Shown in pieces: positions 47,096-54,892 of a stretch of DNA of 64,000 nt. Under the pieces are notes generated by a model. The model was not told the origin of the DNA, ran no database searches, and saw nothing but the letters and a program-made list of their open reading frames with translations. Made by a program: the position numbers and the translations under genes. Position 1 is the stretch's first letter; every line of letters starts with the position of its first letter. Origin of the DNA: Rheinheimera sp. (lineage in GTDB: Bacteria > Pseudomonadota > Gammaproteobacteria > Enterobacterales > Alteromonadaceae). Where the stretch lies: NCBI RefSeq assembly GCF_030690345.1, contig NZ_JAUYGV010000001.1:806001-870000 (forward strand), written 5' to 3'.

Positions 47096-47956
47096 ATGAC
47101 AGCACAAATTATTGATGGCAAAGCCGTTGCTCAGGCAACAAAAGATAAAGTGGCTGCCCAGGTTCGCGCCCGGGTTGCCGCAGGTAAAAGAGCACCGGGC
47201 TTAGCCGTTGTGCTGGTGGGCGTAAACCCGGCCTCACAGGTATATGTAGGCAGTAAACGCAAAGCCTGCGAAGAAGTAGGCTTTCACTCCGTATCGTACG
47301 ACCTGCCCTCTGATACCACCGAACAGCAGTTACTCGAGTTAATTGACAGCCTTAACAACGATAATACCGTCGATGGCATCCTGGTACAGTTGCCATTACC
47401 GGCCGGCTTAGACTCGTCTGCCATTTTAGAGCGCATTAACCCGCACAAAGACGTCGACGGCTTCCACCCGTATAACATCGGCCGCTTAGCCCAGCGTATG
47501 CCGGCACTGCGCTCCTGCACGCCCAAAGGCATTATGACACTGCTGCAAAGCACCGGTGTTAATGTAAAAGGTATGGATGCGGTAGTGGTAGGTGCCTCTA
47601 ATATCGTGGGCCGGCCGATGGCGCTGGAGCTGTTACTGGCTGGTTGCACCACTACGGTATGTCATAAATTTACCAAAAACCTGGAAGCCCAGGTGCGCCG
47701 CGCTGATTTACTGGTTGTTGCTGTTGGCCGGCCGGAGTTTATTCCGGGCGATTGGGTAAAACCGGGCGCTTTGGTAATAGATGTCGGCATTAACCGGCTG
47801 GACAGCGGCAAGCTGGTAGGCGATGTGGAATACGGCGCTGCGGTAAAACACGCGCGCTATATCACCCCGGTGCCGGGCGGCGTAGGCCCGATGACAGTCG
47901 CCAGTTTAATAGAGAATACCCTGGAAGCCTGCGAGCTGTATCACGATAAGCATTAA
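47096..47956 (+). CDS. folD: Methylenetetrahydrofolate dehydrogenase / cyclohydrolase FolD
   Basis: 286 aa from ATG 47096 ([16 protein letters not shown]). A frame open far upstream would read through a tRNA gene and is false. The catalytic region [14 protein letters not shown] includes the conserved Tyr and Lys; [17 protein letters not shown] (NADP loop) and [10 protein letters not shown] are present. It interconverts methylene- and formyl-tetrahydrofolate. It is monocistronic; nrdR/glyA one-carbon genes are 40 kb away. Confidence 0.96.
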   Translation: MTAQIIDGKAVAQATKDKVAAQVRARVAAGKRAPGLAVVLVGVNPASQVYVGSKRKACEEVGFHSVSYDLPSDTTEQQLLELIDSLNNDNTVDGILVQLPLPAGLDSSAILERINPHKDVDGFHPYNIGRLAQRMPALRSCTPKGIMTLLQSTGVNVKGMDAVVVGASNIVGRPMALELLLAGCTTTVCHKFTKNLEAQVRRADLLVVAVGRPEFIPGDWVKPGALVIDVGINRLDSGKLVGDVEYGAAVKHARYITPVPGGVGPMTVASLIENTLEACELYHDKH

Positions 47957-47964
47957 ACCTGACT

Positions 47965-47998
47965 GGCAGCGGCAGTTGCAATTGCAGTAGCCGCTGCC
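47965..47998. other. Inverted repeat after folD
   Basis: GGCAGCGGC / GCCGCTGCC, perfect 9-bp stem with a 16-nt loop, 8 bp past the folD stop. Probably the 3' end of the folD transcript, but no T-run follows. Nothing further was seen up to 48177. Confidence 0.5.
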
Positions 47999-48177
47999 CT
48001 CGCCCCGTTAAATCTGCTGGTTCCTGCTTAAATCTGCCTTTACCCGGCGTCATACCACTTTCACCACTTCTTGTTTTACTGTTTATCCGGCTACTGTTAG
48101 CGTGTAATAACCTGAAACCAAACCCTAAACCACTTTAGAACGTATTAAGCAGGTTGGTGCCACCCAAGAGGACTTTT

Positions 48178-49233
48178 ATGCGCTCTCATTTCATCATTAA
48201 TGCGTCAGGCGCTGCCGCATTTATTGTTGCTTTGCTGATATCGTTAAGCGGATGCGCGCAAAAACCGGTAGCCGATACTGTTGTCTGGCAACAGCAACTG
48301 AATTTGCCCTCGGTAAAGTACTCAGCTGAAGTTACTGAGCGCTTGTGGCTGAATATTGAAGAAATCAATTTTAACTGGCTGGACCAAAGCAGAGACCGCG
48401 TTGTGCCCGCTTTGCTGTTTAAACCCGCGCGTCAGCAAAAAGCCAGCGCATTAATTATATTTTCTCATGGTCTGGGTGGTTCAAAAGAGCGCTACGCTTA
48501 CCTCGGCCAATATTGGGCCAGTCAGGGCTATGCCAGCTTGCATGTGCAACACGACGGCAGCGACAGAAAAGTCTGGCGCGGCAGCAGGCTAATGTTACCT
48601 TTTCGCTTGATGGACGCCGCAGATACTACCGAAGCACTAGCCAGAGTGCAGGATGTAAAGTTTGCTTTAGACCAGATACTGGCGTCAGACCATGCCGCTG
48701 CTTTTGACAGCCAAAATATCGTGATGGCCGGCCATTCTTATGGCGCCAATACCGCCATGTTATTAAGCGGTGCCCTGGTTGAGCAAAACGGCAGCCTGGT
48801 CAGCTTGAAAGATGATCGCATCAAAGCGGCTATTTTAATTTCAGCACCGCCCTTTTATAACGATCAGCCGCTGGATAAAGTGCTGGCTGACGTGAGCATC
48901 CCCACTTTGCATATCACCACCACCGAAGATGAAATTCGGGTACCGGGTTTTTATTCATCGCCACAAGACAGGTATGAGTTGTATAACGCCATGGCCAGCA
49001 GCTACAAAGTGCTGGCGGTGTTTAGCTCAGGCAGCCACAATATTTTTTCAGGCTGGCGCGGCAGCAAAGATACCAAGCCACAGCAGCAGGTGATCAAAGC
49101 CGCTACCCAGGCGCTATCCAGTGCTTTTATTGCACAAATAACCACGGATGACAGCCGGGCTATAAACCTGTGGGTCCAACAACATCAAGCTGTGTTGTCT
49201 AAGTTTATTCGCTCAGATAATTGGGGGGTATAA
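48178..49233 (+). CDS. Alpha/beta hydrolase lipoprotein (dienelactone-hydrolase / PAF-acetylhydrolase-like)
   Basis: 351 aa from ATG 48178, preceded by AAGAGGA at 6 nt. A lipoprotein signal ends in SLSGC (Cys26). The alpha/beta-hydrolase core has an oxyanion region FSHGLGGSKERYAYLG, nucleophile elbow GHSYG, and a late His in FSSGSHNIFSG. Envelope esterase or lipase of unknown substrate. It stands alone, immediately before the cassette region. Confidence 0.75.
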   Translation: MRSHFIINASGAAAFIVALLISLSGCAQKPVADTVVWQQQLNLPSVKYSAEVTERLWLNIEEINFNWLDQSRDRVVPALLFKPARQQKASALIIFSHGLGGSKERYAYLGQYWASQGYASLHVQHDGSDRKVWRGSRLMLPFRLMDAADTTEALARVQDVKFALDQILASDHAAAFDSQNIVMAGHSYGANTAMLLSGALVEQNGSLVSLKDDRIKAAILISAPPFYNDQPLDKVLADVSIPTLHITTTEDEIRVPGFYSSPQDRYELYNAMASSYKVLAVFSSGSHNIFSGWRGSKDTKPQQQVIKAATQALSSAFIAQITTDDSRAINLWVQQHQAVLSKFIRSDNWGV

Positions 49234-49289
49234 CTCGGTTGTTGCCGCGCTGAACTCTAGGCTCTAATTTTTATCTGCCCCCAATTATT

Positions 49290-49380
49290 GGCTATCGCGT
49301 GGCAAGCATGACAACAGACTGGCCGTTAATGCGGTCAGAAGAGCGCTTTAGTTCTTGGCTCCAGGAAGACTCATATGTGT
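49290..49380. repeat. Conserved right flank of cassette module 1
   Basis: It shares ACAACAGACTGGCCG, a similar middle and GACTCATATGTGT with the flank of module 2 (50991-51118). It lies directly after the stop of the last cassette gene. The upstream part GCTATCGCGTGGCAAGCATG also resembles GTTATCACCCGGCAACCATG of module 2. No attC is visible here. Confidence 0.6.
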
Positions 49381-49385
49381 TGTGT

Positions 49386-50066
49386 TTACGCGATACGCCG
49401 ACGTTCCTCTCCGTACGCACCAAATAGCACATCTTCATAAATTTCCTCAAAGTGCTCAATAAAGCCGTAATGAGTGAACCCTAGCTTCTTTGCTAATTTT
49501 AGTATCTCATTTAACTCTACTTTCGAAATAGATTCGGCTATAGCGACTTTCAATAGCTCTGGTGGGCTCGACTCTTCGCCAAATTCCTCGTACCCAAGAA
49601 CTCCCAGCGCACTTAATTCGGAAACAATTTCGCTTTTGTTTGGAAGTTGAACATTAATTGCGAAAGAAAGTTTGGATAAATTAGGGGTATGCTCTTCGAT
49701 AGGAGCCGCACCTTTTTTTATATCTCGCTCAATCGATTCTAATCTTTTCTCCAACATGTTAATCAGGGCTTCATCACGAGTTACTTTTATTGGTTCATTT
49801 GTTCTATTGCTTAAGTATGTAGAGTAGTACGAGTCTTCCTGCAGTTCAGGACGAAACCTAGTTTGCAAAAGAAAGAGTGCGCCAATAAATAACGGAACGT
49901 TGAGAATCGCAGCTATTGTTAGCGCTCCTGAATGCCATGAAGCCGTGTCCATTTTTACCGCAGCAAAAAGAAACGCGCTATCTACGGTTAGCAGACCAAC
50001 TAGCCATGCACCAAGAAGCTGAATAGGTTTCGTGATCTTCTCTGGTGTGATTTGACTTTTTTCCAT
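49386..50066 (-). CDS. Cassette protein with two transmembrane segments, unknown function
   Basis: 226 aa. Hydrophobic stretches at about 16-37 and 47-66 predict two TM helices; the rest is cytoplasmic, with a short coiled coil (INMLEKRLESIERDIKK) and an acidic C-terminal domain. No family recognised. AT-richer than the core genes around it. It is the last gene of module 1: attC upstream (50096-50169), but directly joined to the conserved flank downstream instead of its own attC. Confidence 0.65.
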   Translation of the reverse strand: MEKSQITPEKITKPIQLLGAWLVGLLTVDSAFLFAAVKMDTASWHSGALTIAAILNVPLFIGALFLLQTRFRPELQEDSYYSTYLSNRTNEPIKVTRDEALINMLEKRLESIERDIKKGAAPIEEHTPNLSKLSFAINVQLPNKSEIVSELSALGVLGYEEFGEESSPPELLKVAIAESISKVELNEILKLAKKLGFTHYGFIEHFEEIYEDVLFGAYGEERRRIA

Positions 50067-50095
50067 TTTCTAATCGCTCTAAGTGTCAATTCCAA

Positions 50096-50169
50096 GCATA
50101 ACGCCCGCAGCACGCGCGGATTCGTAAAGCCTCAACGGAAAAGTCGCCGCAGTAGCTGCGTTTGTTAAC
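50096..50169 (-). other. Integron-type attC site, module 1
   Basis: Read on the minus strand it runs from GTTAACAAACGCAGC to GCGGGCGTTATGC, like Vibrio-type repeats. The arms pair (GCAGC with GCTGC, CGCGG with CCGC), and the stop codon of the preceding gene lies in the left core site, as is usual for cassettes. Confidence 0.82.
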
Positions 50170-50659
50170 TGTATATCGCACGTTCGGCTGCATCTCTTTT
50201 CTTATCAGGATCTTCTCGGCTGTTTGTGGCTGACAGGGCATCTAGATACGCAGATGGAACTCCCGTTTCTTTCGCGCCATTTATGACGTGATGTAAATAC
50301 CAAGAGTAAGGCAGCACCGACGCATCTGTGTTCGTTGCATAGTAGGTAACAGCTTCATGGGTGTTCCCATCGGAATCACATACTGAAATCCGCTTTTCTT
50401 CATAGCCATACCCCAGCCCCTCAGCCCTGTCTAGTACGCTTTTCTCGTCATCTGATATTTCGAAGAGTGCGCCAATAACAAAGTCATCACGATTTCCGGT
50501 AAATAATGCATCGCATTTTCCCGAACCATCTTTCTTGCTCACCTTATGAAAACGGAGAGTATGCTCGACAAGAGTGAACACCCCTAATCGTTCAGCACTT
50601 AGAACCCTCGCCTTCAGCCTTGGAAGCGACATATTTGATCCATAAGCGAAATACTTCAC
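50165..50659 (-). CDS. Gamma-glutamylcyclotransferase (AIG2/GGCT)-like cassette protein
   Basis: 164 aa. The family's N-terminal substrate loop YFAYGSNMS (3-11) and the region RAEGLGYGYEEKRI, with the glutamate expected to be catalytic, are present; YATNT and PYSWYLHHVINGA follow. The fold releases 5-oxoproline from gamma-glutamyl amines, but the physiological substrate here is unknown. First gene of module 1; its stop (TAA) is inside attC 50096-50169. Confidence 0.78.
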   Translation of the reverse strand: MKYFAYGSNMSLPRLKARVLSAERLGVFTLVEHTLRFHKVSKKDGSGKCDALFTGNRDDFVIGALFEISDDEKSVLDRAEGLGYGYEEKRISVCDSDGNTHEAVTYYATNTDASVLPYSWYLHHVINGAKETGVPSAYLDALSATNSREDPDKKRDAAERAIYS

Positions 50660-50689
50660 GCTGCCTCCATACAGTTAACGCTTACCAAG

Positions 50690-50870
50690 CGGAAAAATCC
50701 AAATTCAAGGACGGACCTTTCCGTATTTTTCAATTTAGTATAATGAACACTACACCGCTTCTTCTGAACTTACAATGACTTATAGGGACAGGTGATGTAG
50801 ACGACAAGTACAGCCTATTTCAGCAAAACATCAACCAACTTGTAAGCCGTTGCCTGCTGCAGATTTAAAG
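50690..50870. repeat. Module 1 spacer, homologous to 53230-53460 (attI-like candidate)
   Basis: It shares with the module 2 spacer CCTATTTCAGCAAAACAT, AACTTACAA, ACACTACACCGCTT / ACATTACACCGCTT and an inverted CGGAAA/TTTCCG repeat, ending at a GTTAAC (50674-50679) where the first cassette begins. No coding capacity was seen in 50660-50870. The position matches an integron attachment site plus leader, but no integrase is linked. Confidence 0.5.
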
Positions 50871-50873
50871 CAT

Positions 50874-50900
50874 AAAAAAACCGCCAACAGGCGGGTTTTT
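50874..50900 (-). terminator. Copy of the cysS terminator (module 1)
   Basis: CCGCC-AACA-GGCGG with seven A on one side and five T on the other, the same core as the cysS terminator at 53471-53497. It follows the cysS 3' fragment on the minus strand. Confidence 0.85.
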
Positions 50901-50915
50901 ATCACAGTTGCTTAG

Positions 50916-50975
50916 TCAGCCTTTACGCCAACTGGTAATGCCGTTTTTATCTTCAACGATAATGCCTTTTGCTGC
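50916..50975 (-). pseudogene. Duplicated 3' end of cysS (last 19 codons)
   Basis: Reads [19 protein letters not shown] then TGA, against [19 protein letters not shown] in cysS (53513). Differences are mainly synonymous or conservative, so it descends from a diverged cysS copy under past selection. Similarity stops just upstream, where a TAA appears in frame. It marks the boundary between the two cassette modules. Confidence 0.85.
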
Positions 50976-50990
50976 TTAAGTGTTTGTTGC

Positions 50991-51118
50991 AGGTTATCAC
51001 CCGGCAACCATGATGACAGATGACGCAGCATATCTTTCTGACGGACAACAGACTGGCCGCTAACATGGCCACAGAAGAGCAGTTTTACCTATTGACCCCG
51101 TGAAGGCTCATATGTGTC
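50991..51118. repeat. Conserved right flank of cassette module 2
   Basis: Counterpart of 49290-49380, ending in GGCTCATATGTGT directly at the stop codon of the last cassette gene. It is longer than the module 1 copy, about 50 extra bp lying between the GCAACCATG part and ACAACAGACTGG. It is followed leftward by the cysS 3' fragment. No gene seen. Confidence 0.6.
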
Positions 51119-51611
51119 AAATTTCCCCAATGACCAAACCTGCATACACACCTGACATCCGTTTAGCAAGGTTTGAGCAATAGCCAAAATATTTCACGCA
51201 CTCATTCAAATTCATTCTTTTAGTACCCGGATAGCAGATGGATAAAAAATATACTTTTTCATCTGGCAATAGCGCTACTCGAGACACAAACTTCTTAGCT
51301 ACTTGGTCTGCTCGGTTTTTATCAAGCTCTATGGCAACTACAAAGTCTTCAGACTCGCCATAGATATCAATTGAATCCTTCAGTCTTTTAGATGGAGCAT
51401 ACTCCATCGTCCACCTCAAACCAGGCATGCTATCCCGCAAGCGTTGACATAAGGACTTTTGGAAATTGGTAACAATAACCTTCTGAGCGTGCTGCGGCTG
51501 CCCAAGATGATTCGAAAAGTGGTCGTTACAATCAAGATTAGTAATAACATCCAGTATGGAGTTCAGCCACTTATCTTGATCTGTAGATCTTACTTTAACT
51601 ACTGGCTTCAT
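51117..51611 (-). CDS. Cassette protein, possible PD-(D/E)xK-like fold
   Basis: 164 aa. The central part KDSIDIYG, then VVAIELDKNRADQVAKKFVSR, has the D-x(n)-E-x-x-K arrangement on predicted beta strands seen in PD-(D/E)xK nuclease-fold proteins; this is a reading by eye and not secure. Last gene of module 2, directly joined to the conserved flank, with attC 51630-51703 upstream. AT-rich compared with neighbours. Confidence 0.6.
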   Translation of the reverse strand: MKPVVKVRSTDQDKWLNSILDVITNLDCNDHFSNHLGQPQHAQKVIVTNFQKSLCQRLRDSMPGLRWTMEYAPSKRLKDSIDIYGESEDFVVAIELDKNRADQVAKKFVSRVALLPDEKVYFLSICYPGTKRMNLNECVKYFGYCSNLAKRMSGVYAGLVIGEI

Positions 51612-51629
51612 CCTCGGTCTCGACTAAAA

Positions 51630-51703
51630 TTTAACGCCGCTCACAGCGGCAAGCGTAGCGAGTCCGGCAGCCAAAGGCTGCGAAATGCTGGGCCTTGTTA
51701 TGC
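51630..51703 (-). other. Integron-type attC site, module 2
   Basis: On the minus strand from GCATAACAAGGCCCAGC to GCGGCGTTAAAT, with inner hairpins GGCAGCC/GGCTGC and GCCGCT/AGCGGC. The stop codon of the preceding gene falls in the left core site. Confidence 0.82.
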
Positions 51704-52099
51704 GGTATACTCAAACTCTACGGTATAAAAATCACGTTCTTCGTCAACCTGACAAAGATTGTAACCTCGGAAATAAATCAAGTACTTACCGAGTTCAACA
51801 CAATACTCCTCAAGCGTTTCTCTTGGCCAACCAAATATACCTAACCGACCACTCACAATAGTTATTTGAGTTTTCACCTCAAATTCTGGCTCTAGCTCAC
51901 TCAGGTCTTTTTCTCCAGGAGCAAAAGACTTCACTCTTGCGGATATATCTCCCTCAGGACACAACGCAACGATATTGGCAAGGGCGTTGAACCTCTGAAG
52001 CACATGTTGATCACTCCAATCTTCAGGTGCATCAGGATCTAATCCTGCATCGGCAACATAAAACTGTCTGTAAGTTGAATCAATAGTATGAGTTTTCAT
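51698..52099 (-). CDS. Hypothetical cassette protein
   Basis: 133 aa, no signal or TM segment, acidic overall. Not recognised. It is complete: ATG 52099 just inside the attC 52109-52210 end, stop in attC 51630-51703. That placement, one gene filling the space between two attC sites, is the best evidence that it is a real cassette gene. Confidence 0.6.
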   Translation of the reverse strand: MKTHTIDSTYRQFYVADAGLDPDAPEDWSDQHVLQRFNALANIVALCPEGDISARVKSFAPGEKDLSELEPEFEVKTQITIVSGRLGIFGWPRETLEEYCVELGKYLIYFRGYNLCQVDEERDFYTVEFEYTA

Positions 52100-52108
52100 A
52101 CTTTAACC

Positions 52109-52210
52109 ACAACGCCTTGTTAAGGGGATGAGCAACGCAATATCTAATTCTCTGCAAACCACTTTAAAAAAACAAACCAACGCATAGTGAAAATACCACG
52201 CGTTATGAAT
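52109..52210 (-). other. Integron-type attC site, less canonical
   Basis: On the minus strand from TTCATAACGCG to CCCCTTAACAAGGCGTTG. The right core TTAACAAGGCGTTG is typical; the left core is looser and the interior is A/T-rich with less obvious pairing. Confidence 0.55.
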
Positions 52211-52233
52211 CTTCATTAAACACGTTATTATAT

Positions 52234-52959
52234 TTAGAACGGCACACATTCCAAATTGACATTTGATTCTTTATGTTCAATTAAAAAATCCACTGACTCC
52301 AAATAGTCGATCACTTTGCTAATAAAGCGCTTTATCAAATCGACAAACTCGACAACTAGTGCATCATCAAGTATATAAAATCTTTGATATACTTCTGATA
52401 TTTTGATGGCATGAAAATTATTACTTACTCTATGCTTTTGCTTATCAACTGATTGTTGGCTACCTACGAAACAAGAATTTTGATGAACAATAATATTTCT
52501 CAAATTTTGAAACTGCCCAATTCTTGCCCACTCCCCTTGAATCAGGTCAAATGGTAACTCAGAAACCAACTCTAAATATAGCTTTGATTTTCCAATCAAA
52601 TTACCACCAGATAAGCAATTATTGGAGAAGCCTGCACCAGTAAACTCTTTGACTTCATTGCACAAGTCCGACAAGACGCTTTCAAAAACTGTGTAAACTA
52701 GAACAATCCCTGAGTTGTGATAATAACTTAATAGCGCATCTTTTTCTTTTTCAAAAAGTTGCTGAAGAATAGCCTCAGCTTCAGGATCACTTTCGCTATC
52801 AGAAAAAATTTGATCCGATAACTGTTGATTCTTTTTCTCAGTGAGATCAGAAGTAAAGGAAAGGTATTCGACAAGATATTTTGTCTCATATTGAAATTTC
52901 GTTCTCAAGCGCCCAAGCTCGATCCTTTGCTCTTTAAAATTCTTCTTAGTAAACACCAC
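52234..52959 (-). CDS. HEPN-motif cassette protein
   Basis: 241 aa from GTG 52959 (a second GTG follows directly at 52956), with GGGA upstream; a longer frame to 53055 runs into the attC and is rejected. The segment YTVFESVLSDLCNEV then LRNIIVHQNS has the RNxxxH motif of HEPN domains, which occur in RNases of toxin-antitoxin, CRISPR and abortive-infection systems. No antitoxin gene is adjacent. Very A/T-rich, clearly unlike the core genes. Confidence 0.65.
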   Translation of the reverse strand: MVFTKKNFKEQRIELGRLRTKFQYETKYLVEYLSFTSDLTEKKNQQLSDQIFSDSESDPEAEAILQQLFEKEKDALLSYYHNSGIVLVYTVFESVLSDLCNEVKEFTGAGFSNNCLSGGNLIGKSKLYLELVSELPFDLIQGEWARIGQFQNLRNIIVHQNSCFVGSQQSVDKQKHRVSNNFHAIKISEVYQRFYILDDALVVEFVDLIKRFISKVIDYLESVDFLIEHKESNVNLECVPF

Positions 52960-52975
52960 AATTTCCCAAATAAAT

Positions 52976-53050
52976 ATAACGCCCCGTGCATGCACGCGAA
53001 CTTGTGAGCGTCGCAGACGCCGAGAATGTGCTGTACAGGCGTTTGTTAGC
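52976..53050 (-). other. Integron-type attC site, first of module 2
   Basis: On the minus strand from GCTAACAAACGCCTGTACAG to GTGCATGCACGGGGCGTTATA; the outer arms pair imperfectly and the centre has CGTCTGCGACG. Closest of the four to Vibrio cholerae repeats. Confidence 0.85.
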
Positions 53051-53070
53051 AACACGCATAACTTGATGTA

Positions 53071-53180
53071 TTACTGAAAAAGTTTGAGCGAATGCCAAAC
53101 AATTAAGGTAACGGTTACGCCAAATACTGCACCAAAAACTAAGTACTTACGAAAAGCTTGAGATAATTCATTTGTGCCAT
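53071..53180 (-). pseudogene. Frameshifted small membrane-protein remnant
   Basis: ATG 53180 opens only 13 codons (MAQMNYL...). The +1 frame, from a region with no start codon, reads ELSQAFRKYLVFGAVFGVTV and continues TLIVWHSLKLFQ to a TAA at 53071, giving one TM helix. Together they suggest a cassette gene of about 37 codons broken by a frameshift. It lies just before attC 52976-53050, where a first cassette is expected. Confidence 0.35.
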
Positions 53181-53229
53181 TTCAGATTTTCCTCATCACG
53201 CGATTCAAAGTTAAGATATTTGCTATCAC

Positions 53230-53460
53230 TTATTCAGCGGAAAAGTCCGCATTTAAACATGGTTTTTCCGCCTTTATCAATTTAATGTAATAAACATTAC
53301 ACCGCTTATATCGAACTTACAACAACTTACAGGTACGTCGCTGGCAAATACGGATAACCCGTCTAACAAAGCATAACCTGCTCTCAGGCATTACATATAT
53401 GTAAACACAGCCTATTTCAGCAAAACATTAACCAGCTTGTTTGCCTTGCCTGCTGCAAGG
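53230..53460. repeat. Module 2 spacer downstream of cysS (attI-like candidate)
   Basis: Homologous to 50690-50870 (shared CCTATTTCAGCAAAACAT, AAGCGGTGTAATG-type box, and inverted GGCGGAAAA / TTTTCCGC). About 75 bp longer in the middle than module 1. It lies between the cysS terminator and the first cassette; no gene seen. Confidence 0.5.
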
Positions 53461-53470
53461 TTCACGCATA

Positions 53471-53497
53471 AAAAAACCGCCAACAGGCGGTTTTTTT
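53471..53497 (-). terminator. Terminator of cysS
   Basis: CCGCC-AACA-GGCGG stem-loop with A6 and T7 flanks, about 15 bp past the cysS stop. Bidirectional in form. A copy occurs at 50874-50900. Confidence 0.9.
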
Positions 53498-53512
53498 ATC
53501 AACGTTATTAAA

Positions 53513-54892
53513 TCAGCCTTTACGCCAGCTGGTTACGCCGTTTTTATCTTCTACGATAATACCTTTGGCCGTTAACGCATCGCGGGCGGCGTCTGCTGCT
53601 GCCCAGTCTTTGTTAGCGCGGGCGGTGTTGCGCTTAGCAATCAGTGCTTCTATTTCAGCGACATCATCATCTGATGCGCCTGATTGTAAGAAGGTCTCCG
53701 CATCGCCCTGCAGCAAGCCCAGTACGCCGGCTAATAAGTTTAACAAGCCTGCCAGTTCTGCGGCCTTGGCCGGTTCGGTTTCTTTAAAGCGGTTTACTTC
53801 ACGCGCCAGTTCAAACAATACCGGTAAGGCTTCCGGGGTGTTGAAATCATCATCCATTGCCGCTTTAAAGCGCACAATGTACGGGCTGTTTAAGTCAATA
53901 CTGTGGCTTGGCGTTACATTACGCAGCGCGGTGTATAAGCGGCCTAAAGCAGCATGCGCCTGTGTTAAGTTCTCTGCCGAGTAGTTCAGCTGGCTGCGGT
54001 ATTGGCTGGATAATAAAAAGTAGCGCACCGCCTCGGCGTTATATTCTGCCAATACGTCTTTTACCGTAAAGAAATTGCCTAAAGATTTAGACATTTTCTC
54101 TTTATCTACCTGCACCATACCGGTGTGGATCCAGGTATTTACGTACTTGTGGCCATGGGCACAGGTAGACTGGGCAATTTCGTTTTCGTGGTGCGGGAAC
54201 TGTAAATCTGAACCGCCACCATGAATATCAAAATGCTGGCCTAAATGCTTGGCGCTCATGGCAGAACATTCAATATGCCAGCCCGGCCGGCCATTGCCCC
54301 ACGGCGATTGCCAGAACGGTTCGCCCGGCTTGGCACCTTTCCATAATACGAAATCCAGCGGATCGTCTTTGTTGTCGGCCACTTCTACCCGCGAGCCGGA
54401 TTGCAGCATCTCCAGGTTTTGCTGGCTAAGCTCGCCGTAAGCTTCGTATTTGCTAACGTCAAACAACACATCGCCATCGGCCGCTACATAGGCATAGCCT
54501 TTGGCAACCAGCTGTTCAATCATCTGAATAATCTCGGCCATATGAGTAGTAACGCGCGGCTCTATATCGGCCGGCATTAAACCCAGGGCAGCAAAATCGG
54601 CGTGCATGGCCTTGGTAAAGCGTTCAGTTAGTGCGTCGCAGCTTTCGTTGTTCTCGGCGGCGCGCTTAATAATTTTGTCGTCTACGTCGGTAATATTACG
54701 CACATAGGTTACGTCGTAACCTAAAAAACGCAGGTAACGGTTTATAACGTCAAAGGCAACATAGGTGCGGGCGTGGCCGACATGACAGTAGTCATAAATA
54801 GTAATACCGCAGACATAGAGCCCTGCTTTACCGGGTTCAATTGGGGTGAAAAGTTCTTTTTTTCTGCTTAAGGTATTATAAATATGTAACAT
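53513..54892 (-). CDS. cysS: Cysteinyl-tRNA synthetase
   Basis: 459 aa, normal length. Zinc Cys28 and HIGH-type HVGH (37-40) in the N-terminal part, [11 protein letters not shown] zinc ligands mid-way, KMSKS in [11 protein letters not shown], and the anticodon-binding C-terminus ending TSWRKG. It charges tRNA-Cys. Divergent from ppiB. Its last 19 codons, terminator and spacer are duplicated 2.6 kb away, so its present 3' end may be contributed by the adjacent insertion. Confidence 0.96.
   Translation of the reverse strand: MLHIYNTLSRKKELFTPIEPGKAGLYVCGITIYDYCHVGHARTYVAFDVINRYLRFLGYDVTYVRNITDVDDKIIKRAAENNESCDALTERFTKAMHADFAALGLMPADIEPRVTTHMAEIIQMIEQLVAKGYAYVAADGDVLFDVSKYEAYGELSQQNLEMLQSGSRVEVADNKDDPLDFVLWKGAKPGEPFWQSPWGNGRPGWHIECSAMSAKHLGQHFDIHGGGSDLQFPHHENEIAQSTCAHGHKYVNTWIHTGMVQVDKEKMSKSLGNFFTVKDVLAEYNAEAVRYFLLSSQYRSQLNYSAENLTQAHAALGRLYTALRNVTPSHSIDLNSPYIVRFKAAMDDDFNTPEALPVLFELAREVNRFKETEPAKAAELAGLLNLLAGVLGLLQGDAETFLQSGASDDDVAEIEALIAKRNTARANKDWAAADAARDALTAKGIIVEDKNGVTSWRKG

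Noticed and set aside
52960-53055. N-terminal extension of the HEPN-motif gene to 53055
   Set aside because: The added residues are a translation of the attC site; the gene should begin after it.
49290-53575. CRISPR array
   Set aside because: The repeated blocks are long, only two copies, and contain genes and attC sites; there are no short regular repeats and spacers.
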